This document shows positions 7,300 through 12,419 of a DNA stretch of 12,419 nucleotides, one piece after another. Every line of letters starts with the position of its first letter. Position 1 is the first letter of the stretch. Position numbers and translations under genes: made by a program. The notes under the pieces were generated by a model. The model was not told where the DNA came from and did not search any database. It was given only the letters and a program-made list of their open reading frames with translations. The DNA comes from Verrucomicrobiota bacterium (GTDB lineage: Bacteria; Verrucomicrobiota; Verrucomicrobiia; Chthoniobacterales; UBA10450), in the NCBI GenBank assembly GCA_003217835.1, contig QHMQ01000092.1, positions 1 to 12,419 of the forward strand, in the 5' to 3' direction.

Positions 7300-7902
7300 C
7301 TAGCTATAATTATTAGCGACCGCGTCCCAATTCACCACGTTCCACCAAGCTTTGATGTAGTCGGGCCGACGGTTTTGGTAATTGAGATAATAAGCGTGTT
7401 CCCAAACATCCACTCCGAGGATCGGGGGGTTTCCTTCCATGAGCGGGCTGTCCTGGTTCGGGGTGGATATGATTTCAAGTTTCCCACTTTTGTTCTTAAT
7501 CAACCACGCCCAACCGCTGCCGAAGCGACCCACCCCAGCTGCAGCGAACTTCTCTTTAAAAGCGTTAAAGCTGCCAAAAGTGGATTTGATGTCATCAGCA
7601 AGTTTGCCTGTCGGTTCGCCGCCAGTGTTCGGGCCCATGATCTTCCAGAAGAAGGAATGATTGGCATGCCCGCCGCCATTATTTCGTACTACTGTGCGAA
7701 TATCTTCCGGTACAGCACTCAGATTGCTGATCAAATCTTCCACTGATTTCTTCTCAAGATCGGCTTTGCCTTTGATCGCGTTGTTGACGTTGGTAATGTA
7801 GGTCTGGTGATGCTTGGTATGGTGGATCTCCATCGTGCGCGCGTCGATGTGCGGCTCCAAAGCATCGTAAGCATAGGGTAGTTTTGGTAATTCGTAAGCC
7901 AT
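7300..7902 (-). CDS. sodA: Superoxide dismutase, Mn type (Fe/Mn family)
   Basis: 200 residues from the ATG at 7902. The frame is open to an upstream GTG that would add only three residues. It converts superoxide to oxygen and hydrogen peroxide, probably in the cytosol since no signal peptide is seen. Metal ligands are His27 (EIHHTKHH), His82 (GGGHANHSFFW), Asp165 and His169 (DVWEHAYY). Manganese preference is suggested by Gly-Gly before HANHSFFW and by Gln150 in STPNQDSPLM, where iron enzymes carry the active-site Gln elsewhere. There is no Shine-Dalgarno. A TTGACC/TAACGT promoter-like pair ends 7 bases before the ATG, so the message may be leaderless. It is followed by the REP doublet and dapL. 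Confidence 0.96.
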   Translation of the reverse strand: MAYELPKLPYAYDALEPHIDARTMEIHHTKHHQTYITNVNNAIKGKADLEKKSVEDLISNLSAVPEDIRTVVRNNGGGHANHSFFWKIMGPNTGGEPTGKLADDIKSTFGSFNAFKEKFAAAGVGRFGSGWAWLIKNKSGKLEIISTPNQDSPLMEGNPPILGVDVWEHAYYLNYQNRRPDYIKAWWNVVNWDAVANNYS

Positions 7903-7909
7903 AACAATC

Positions 7910-7937
7910 ACGTTAGGCCACGAATAATGGAGGTCAA
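7910..7937 (-). promoter_or_regulatory. Candidate promoter of sodA, giving a leaderless transcript
   Basis: On the minus strand TTGACC (7937-7932) and TAACGT (7915-7910) are 16 bases apart. Seven bases separate TAACGT from the ATG at 7902, so a normal initiation distance puts +1 on or next to the A of the start codon. The -35 matches consensus at five of six positions; the -10 keeps only the key TA and final T. Confidence 0.4.
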
Positions 7938-8036
7938 TCGTCAGACGACAAAGAACGGATCAGATGTTGCGATTGCCGATCCTGCGGTAGAGGCGCCGCG
8001 CTGCGGTTGCCCGCGACTAATACACGCGCACCGACT

Positions 8037-10034
8037 CTACACGTTGCAGCGATAAAAGCTCGGCTGATGGCCCAGGCCGCAGCGATAATTTACATATGTC
8101 GCCAGAGCGAGCAGCGGAAAATTCTGTCGATACATGTCGTATTTCAAATAGAACACACCGGGAAATCCAGTGCCGGTGGTTTGCGGTTCCTTCCATGATC
8201 CGTCGGACTGTTGTGAGCTCAGCAAGTAACGCAGTCCGCGCTGAATGCTTGGCCGATCAAGGTCTCCGCACGCGCAAATCCCCATTACCGCCCACGCTGT
8301 TTGGGACGCTGTACTCTCCCCAATGCCCTTGGCTGCCGGATTTTCGTACGTCGCGCAAGTTTCTCCCCAGCCGCCATCGCTGTTTTGACAGCTCTCCAAC
8401 CAATCGCGACCGCGCAATATCCAATCCTGCGTCATATCCTGGCTAATCGCACGCAGGCCGCGCAGGACCTGCCACGTGCCATAGGTGTAATTGACGCCCC
8501 ACCGGCCGTACCACGAACCGTCATCTTCTTGCGTCTCGATCAAAAATTGGAGAGCTCGTCGCACCGACGGATGATTCCGGTCGAAATCGATGTAGCCAAA
8601 AAGCTCGAGCGTGCGAGCGGTCAGATCGCTGCAAGTTGGATCGAGAATCGCATTGTGATCAGCGAAAGGCATGTCTTCGAGCCACGGCGTCGTCACGTTT
8701 TTGTCGAACGCGGCCCAGCCGCCATCGTCGCATTGAAAACTGAGCTGCCAGTCAAGGGCGCGCCGAAATATTTCGTTGAGTGATTGTCGATCTTGCAAAC
8801 GCACCAGACGCAGCGCCATCAACACCATCGCCGTGTCGTCGGTGTCGGGATAGTAAACGTTATTATACTCGAACGCCCATCCGCTTGCTTCGGGATGCGA
8901 ATTGTTCACCGTCCAATCGCCACGAATCCGCACTTCTTTCTTGAGCAGCCAATCGGCGGCCTTTTGCAGCGCGGGGTGCTCCGAAGAGACACCGGATTCG
9001 GCCAGGGCGATAATATTGATCGCGGTGTCCCAGACCGGCGAGAAACAAGGTTGAATTCGAAAATCGTCAGGGTCATCAACAAACAATCCGGCGAAATCTC
9101 TTTCCGCCTTCGCGTAAACGGGATTTTTTTTCGAGTAACCGAGCGCGCGCAACGCGATCAGACAGTTGAGCATTGCCGGAAAAACGGTCGCGAGGCCATC
9201 GCTCCCCTCACCGATACGCTCGAGCATCCACCGCACCGCTTCTTCCAGCGCGCGCCGGCGCATGGGCCGAAACCGCAATGGATGCAAGAATTTTAGAACA
9301 TCATCGACCCGCAGAAAGAAATTGCGCCAAGTCCAGAAGGGTTCGCTGCGCGGTAGCCGCAAATCGCTTTGCTCGGTGCCAAGCGGGTAGAGCTCGTGCA
9401 ATTGCTTTTCGCCAGGCAACATGCGGGTCGTTTTGAAGTGGTTGATGATGGAGAGTGGCAGCAGCATGGCGCGACTCCAGGAGGACATTTTGTAGATGTG
9501 GAATGGCGCCCAGCCTGGCAACAGTACCATCTCGACCGGAATGGTTGGCAAATATTTCCACGGAAATTGGCCGAGGAGCGCAAGATAAAGCTTGCTGAAG
9601 GTGTTCATCTGCGGGATGCCGCCCAGGCGCATGATATTCGCGCGCGCCTCCTGCATAAACGGCGCGTCCGCCGAACAACCCGCGAGTTTGAGTGCGAAAT
9701 AAGCTTTCACCGACGCGTTAATCTCGCTCGGGCCACCGTAATAAATGTTCCAGCCGCCGTCGGGCAGTTGCCGCTTCAAAATGTGTCGGACGCAACGCTG
9801 TTGCAGCTGAGCATCGACTTCACCGCACCAATGCATGAACAGCACATAATCGGAGCAGAGGGTGCTATCGACGATCAGCTCGCCGCACCAATGGCCATCC
9901 GGTTGCTGTTGCCGCAAAAGATTTTCCTGCGCGCGGCTGATGGCTTGCGCGATGCCGGCGTCGTTTGCGGAATATGACTGCGCAAGATCCAGTCGCGCGC
10001 TCGGCAAAGGGATTACGTCAGAGGACCGGTTCAT
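8037..10034 (-). CDS. shc: Squalene-hopene cyclase
   Basis: 665 residues, full family length. Class II triterpene cyclase that folds squalene into hopene or hopanol at the membrane surface. The protonating DXDD motif is Asp397-Thr-Asp399-Asp400 in YPDTDDTAM. QW repeats typical of the (alpha/alpha)6 barrels are seen at 42-49, 89-95, 434-440, 502-508, 550-556 and 608-614. A hydrophobic stretch at 171-194 (LLPGWAPFHIYKMSSWSRAM) fits the membrane-contact and substrate-entry region. The C-terminal GTGFPGVFYLKYDMYRQNFP at 621-640 is strongly conserved in the family. The start ATG at 10034 lies 38 bp after the hpnH stop, with a weak AAGAGA before it, so the two genes are probably co-transcribed. Gene symbols shc and hpnF are both in use. 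Confidence 0.97.
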   Translation of the reverse strand: MNRSSDVIPLPSARLDLAQSYSANDAGIAQAISRAQENLLRQQQPDGHWCGELIVDSTLCSDYVLFMHWCGEVDAQLQQRCVRHILKRQLPDGGWNIYYGGPSEINASVKAYFALKLAGCSADAPFMQEARANIMRLGGIPQMNTFSKLYLALLGQFPWKYLPTIPVEMVLLPGWAPFHIYKMSSWSRAMLLPLSIINHFKTTRMLPGEKQLHELYPLGTEQSDLRLPRSEPFWTWRNFFLRVDDVLKFLHPLRFRPMRRRALEEAVRWMLERIGEGSDGLATVFPAMLNCLIALRALGYSKKNPVYAKAERDFAGLFVDDPDDFRIQPCFSPVWDTAINIIALAESGVSSEHPALQKAADWLLKKEVRIRGDWTVNNSHPEASGWAFEYNNVYYPDTDDTAMVLMALRLVRLQDRQSLNEIFRRALDWQLSFQCDDGGWAAFDKNVTTPWLEDMPFADHNAILDPTCSDLTARTLELFGYIDFDRNHPSVRRALQFLIETQEDDGSWYGRWGVNYTYGTWQVLRGLRAISQDMTQDWILRGRDWLESCQNSDGGWGETCATYENPAAKGIGESTASQTAWAVMGICACGDLDRPSIQRGLRYLLSSQQSDGSWKEPQTTGTGFPGVFYLKYDMYRQNFPLLALATYVNYRCGLGHQPSFYRCNV

Positions 10035-10072
10035 GATGTCTCTTGGAGTGTCGAGCCCACCGATTGGCGATG

Positions 10073-11374
10073 TTATGATGCCTGCGCTGAAGGCTCGGCA
10101 CGCTTGCCCGTGAGATGCCCGTTACCGGAAGTCACTCCGTTAAAAGCGAGAACTTCGCTGCCAAGCCCGGTCGGCTTCGGCTTCGGACCGAAGTTGAATT
10201 TAATTGTTTTCCACGTGTCCCCGCGCTGCGCTTGTAGACCCAAAGTTGCCGTCGGTTCATAGCCACAGTGCACCATGCAATTTTCGCAGCGGCTGTCACG
10301 CGCCACCCCATTGACGACGCCGTATCTGTCCCACTGGGTTTTCCCGAGCAATTCCGCATAGCTCGAGTAATGCGCGTCGGTCATGAGGTAGCAAGGCCCC
10401 TTCCAGCCTCGAATGTTTCGCGTCGGGATGGCCCAGGCTGAACAGGTCAAATCGCGCTTGCCGGCGAGAAATTCAAAATAAACCGGTGTCCCGAGAAGGG
10501 TGTAGCGCTGCATCCATTCCTCGATTTTTTGGAACTTCTTGATCGTCATCGCGCGGGTAAGAAAGAAGTTTTCCGGCTGCAAATTTAGCCGCTTGATCAT
10601 GTCCCTCTTCGCTGCGTCGTATTCGTAACCGGGCGAAATCGTGTGGCCGTCCACTCCGAGATCGGAAAGATAATCGAACATCTGCTCGACCTCTTGCATG
10701 TCGGTTTCTTTGTAGATGGTCGTGTTGGTCGCGACCTGATAGCCGAGAACCTTCGCCATCTTGATGGCGAGAATGCATTCCTTAAAAACGCCTTCACGCT
10801 CGACAATGAGATCGTGTGTTCGCTCCAGACTGTCGAGATGCACGTTCCAGTACATCCAGCGTGTTGGTCCGATCGTTGGCTTGGCCGGATCCTTGGGCCC
10901 TTTGCGAATTTCCGTCGCATCTTTCTCCGAAATCAGGCCTTTCACGAGTAGGATGTCGATCTTCTCTTCCAATTCTTTCCGCAATCCGCGATCCACATTC
11001 CGCAACTCCTTTGCCAGCCATTCGCGCATTTTCTTGCGCATGAACATCGCGTTGGTGCAGATGTAAACGATCCGCTTCTGTTCAAGTAGGCCTTTCACAA
11101 GCGCTTCGATATGCGGGTAAATCAGTGGTTCGCCCCCGCAGATCGAGATCATCGGCGCGTTGCACTCTTCCGCCGCTCCAAGGCAGTCCTCGAGGCTCAT
11201 CATGTCCTTGAGCGACGTGGAGTATTCTCGAATTCGGCCGCAGCCAGTGCAGGTGAGGTTGCAGGTGTGCAACGGCTCAAGTTGAAGCACAGTGGCAAAC
11301 TTCTTCGTGCCACGAAGCTTCTGGGCGATCATGTAGCCCGCGATCTTGGTCGTTAATGGGAGCGGAAATCTCAT
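10073..11374 (-). CDS. hpnH: Adenosyl-hopene transferase HpnH (radical SAM)
   Basis: 433 residues from the ATG at 11374. HpnH couples the 5'-deoxyadenosyl group to a hopene-type skeleton, giving adenosylhopane, the first step to extended bacteriohopanepolyols. The SAM cluster motif is Cys38-x3-Cys42-x2-Cys45 in CNLTCTGC, with GGEP at 80-83 and SPGYEYD at 247-253. The family's later cysteines are at 311, 328, 363, 366 and 370 (CENCMVHCGYEP). Between FMRKKMREWL (111-120) and WMYWNVHLD (173-181) there are about 50 extra, mostly charged residues not present in HpnH sequences I recall. The frame stays open upstream to 11575, but that part has no family similarity. A good TTGACA promoter lies between. 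Together with shc it forms a hopanoid operon. Confidence 0.93.
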   Translation of the reverse strand: MRFPLPLTTKIAGYMIAQKLRGTKKFATVLQLEPLHTCNLTCTGCGRIREYSTSLKDMMSLEDCLGAAEECNAPMISICGGEPLIYPHIEALVKGLLEQKRIVYICTNAMFMRKKMREWLAKELRNVDRGLRKELEEKIDILLVKGLISEKDATEIRKGPKDPAKPTIGPTRWMYWNVHLDSLERTHDLIVEREGVFKECILAIKMAKVLGYQVATNTTIYKETDMQEVEQMFDYLSDLGVDGHTISPGYEYDAAKRDMIKRLNLQPENFFLTRAMTIKKFQKIEEWMQRYTLLGTPVYFEFLAGKRDLTCSAWAIPTRNIRGWKGPCYLMTDAHYSSYAELLGKTQWDRYGVVNGVARDSRCENCMVHCGYEPTATLGLQAQRGDTWKTIKFNFGPKPKPTGLGSEVLAFNGVTSGNGHLTGKRAEPSAQAS

Positions 11375-11384
11375 AACGGCGACG

Positions 11385-11412
11385 ATAGTAATGACGTTCG
11401 CTAACGTGTCAA
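11385..11412 (-). promoter_or_regulatory. Candidate promoter of the hpnH-shc operon
   Basis: On the minus strand a perfect TTGACA (11412-11407) and TACTAT (11390-11385) are 16 bases apart. Only ten bases separate TACTAT from the hpnH ATG, leaving a leader of about 0-4 nt, which agrees with the lack of a Shine-Dalgarno. The -35 lies in a degenerate tandem 12-bp repeat (11404-11415 and 11416-11427, both beginning ACGTGTC on the plus strand). That repeat could be an operator or a second -35. Confidence 0.5.
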
Positions 11413-11599
11413 CGGACGTGTCGAACGAGACGCCGAGGCTTTTTCTTCGAAACCAATGAAATCTTGTGCAAGACCGTGACAAACGCAACGGTTTAATAGC
11501 TGGTAACCAAGGTTGCTTACAAAACAAAACGTAAGTTGCACAATATGAAACAATTATTGGTGCCGCTAGCCTCATTAGCTGTGCGGAACAACGCAGATA
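11413..11599. other. Remaining gap upstream of hpnH
   Basis: This is the rest of the 225-bp space between the marC stop and the hpnH start. It is AT-richer than its flanks and has no credible gene. Small inverted repeats (for example GTAACC-AA-GGTTGC at 11502-11515) are too weak to name. No clear terminator for marC is seen. Confidence 0.4.
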
Positions 11600-12175
11600 T
11601 TAGCCGACAGTGTGCCACCCACGCCGAATGAGGCTGATGGCGATCGCGGCCAGAAGAAGTGCGATTATTTTCGACACGCCGCGTAATCCCTGTTTGCCCA
11701 TCCAGCGGGTAAACTGGTCCGCGTTGCAAAACGCAATCGCCACCAGTCCCAGATTCACCAGAAGCGAGATTAGGGTAAAGACGAGACCGACTGTATCGAC
11801 CAAAATCAGGAGCGCGGTCAGCAGCGCTGGCCCAGCAATAAGCGGCATGCCGAGTGGAACCACGCCGAATTCATCGCTGCCGCCGCGATCGTGCGGGCCA
11901 AGGCTGAGCAATTCGCGTCCGGCTAAGCCGAGCAAAATCAGTCCACCGGCGACTTGAAAGTCCGCCACTGTAATCCCGAGCGCCGCGAAGATAATTTTTC
12001 CGAGAAAAATAAAGCCGACCGCGATGCAAAGGGCGGTGAAGATTCCGAGAAGGGCCTGTCGTTTCCGGCGTTCGCGCGAAGCGCTTGTGCCGAGGCCCAT
12101 GAAGATCGCCACGAGCCCAATCGGATCGATTGCAACAAAGACAGGAATAAAGGCGAGGAAGAACTTTTCAATCAT
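11600..12175 (-). CDS. MarC family inner-membrane protein
   Basis: 191 residues, typical length for the MarC/UPF0056 family of six-span inner-membrane proteins. The molecular function is not established; the early link to multiple antibiotic resistance in E. coli was not upheld. Family marks are FVAIDPIG at 13-20 and DFQVAGGLILL at 72-82. The fourth-span signature VVPLGMPLIAGPALLTALL is at 105-123. Hydrophobic spans fall near 5-27, 42-66, 72-91, 106-126, 130-150 and 166-184. A polar loop with DRGGSDEFG at 96-104 separates the two halves, which look like an internal repeat. The ATG at 12175 has no Shine-Dalgarno. It diverges from the secreted-protein gene at 12258. Confidence 0.9.
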   Translation of the reverse strand: MIEKFFLAFIPVFVAIDPIGLVAIFMGLGTSASRERRKRQALLGIFTALCIAVGFIFLGKIIFAALGITVADFQVAGGLILLGLAGRELLSLGPHDRGGSDEFGVVPLGMPLIAGPALLTALLILVDTVGLVFTLISLLVNLGLVAIAFCNADQFTRWMGKQGLRGVSKIIALLLAAIAISLIRRGWHTVG

Positions 12176-12181
12176 CGGCGG

Positions 12182-12210
12182 ATTGTCTGCGTTTTCGCTT
12201 TACCGGACAA
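12182..12210 (-). promoter_or_regulatory. Weak candidate promoter of the MarC-family gene
   Basis: On the minus strand TTGTCC (12210-12205) and GACAAT (12187-12182) are 17 bases apart, and the ATG follows after six bases. The -10 matches four of six positions but lacks the first T. It is listed because the spacing to the start repeats that at sodA and hpnH. Confidence 0.25.
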
Positions 12211-12257
12211 ATCTTCTACACAATGTTCGCTGTCTTCATTCAATCAAACCTTTCCGC

Positions 12258-12419
12258 ATGAAAAACTTGTGTTTGTCGATCTTATCTCCTGCTTTTGCGC
12301 TCGCTCTTGCTGTGGCTCTTGATCTTTCCGCTGCCGAAACAAAATCGGTCGACGACTTTCGGGCCGCTGCCGCGAAAGCAAATGCCGTCTTAACAATTCC
12401 AGAATGGGAACAGACGCCG
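12258..12419 (+). CDS. N-terminus of an exported protein (3' end beyond window)
   Basis: 54 codons are open from the ATG at 12258 to the window edge. Residues 1-26 form a clear signal peptide: MKN, then a hydrophobic core rich in Ala, Leu and Val, with a likely cleavage after LSAA. The mature start continues ETKSVDDFRAAAAKANAV, then LTIPEWEQTP. The phrase IPEWEQTP reminds me of the start of some secreted M3-family metallopeptidases, but too little is visible to call a family. It diverges from the MarC gene across 82 bp. No Shine-Dalgarno is seen. Confidence 0.7.
   Translation, partial: MKNLCLSILSPAFALALAVALDLSAAETKSVDDFRAAAAKANAVLTIPEWEQTP

Noticed and set aside
7981..8036. Terminator after shc
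   Set aside because: The GC-rich stretch has repeated CTGCGGT and GGCGCC pieces but no continuous stem with a T-run on the minus strand.
8784..9296. 170-codon open frame on the plus strand, with a neighbour at 8301-8783
   Set aside because: Both are antisense to squalene-hopene cyclase, which has all its motifs; they have no recognisable domains and no start signals.
11375..11575. In-frame upstream extension of HpnH to 11575
   Set aside because: The extra 67 residues do not resemble HpnH and would swallow a good TTGACA promoter; MRFPLPLTTKIAGY at 11374 is the natural start.
1..12419. CRISPR array, prophage, insertion sequence or defence island
   Set aside because: No regularly spaced repeats, transposase, integrase or known defence domains are visible; apart from the REP doublet the window is housekeeping and lipid metabolism genes.

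Overview
The window looks like chromosomal DNA of a hopanoid-making bacterium with moderately high GC content. It most resembles the Verrucomicrobia, for example a soil Chthoniobacterales-type genome. The reasons are a DapL-type lysine-pathway aminotransferase, a bacterial lipase maturation factor, a PlsC/hydrolase fusion, the hopanoid pair hpnH-shc, and a REP-type inverted pair of the sort I associate with that phylum. The phylum call is inference. No phage, plasmid, CRISPR or transposase gene is visible, and no stretch longer than 300 bases lacks a gene.

Layout. At the left edge, the front part of an exported SGNH/GDSL hydrolase lies on the minus strand (1-1024). It diverges across about 94 bp from a plus-strand two-domain protein (1119-2813), in which a PlsC-type acyltransferase is joined to an alpha/beta hydrolase. 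That gene runs tail to tail into a minus-strand lipase maturation factor gene whose last 80 or so codons are out of frame (true end at 2810, break near 3035-3050). Then, all on the minus strand, come a CAU-anticodon tRNA (4443-4514) and a sigma-factor-like/membrane-protein pair overlapping by ATGA (5337-5819 and 4567-5340). These are followed by dapL (5971-7206), a REP-doublet hairpin directly before dapL (7213-7280), an Mn-type superoxide dismutase (7300-7902), squalene-hopene cyclase (8037-10034), the radical SAM adenosylhopane enzyme HpnH (10073-11374) and a MarC-family membrane protein (11600-12175). At the right edge a plus-strand exported protein starts at 12258 and runs off the window.

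How the genes work together. hpnH and shc form a tight pair: Shc cyclises squalene to hopene, and HpnH attaches adenosyl to start extended hopanoids. The left part is lipid-themed (SGNH esterase, acyltransferase/hydrolase fusion, lipase maturation factor). This raises the possibility that the maturation factor serves a local hydrolase. dapL supplies LL-diaminopimelate for peptidoglycan and lysine. The sigma/anti-sigma-like pair suggests envelope or stress signalling.

Main points for a second look are the REPIN-like element against the dapL start, a roughly 50-residue insertion in HpnH, the broken C-terminus of the lipase maturation factor, the acyltransferase/hydrolase fusion, and promoter-like sites so close to the start codons of sodA, hpnH and marC that their transcripts may be leaderless.
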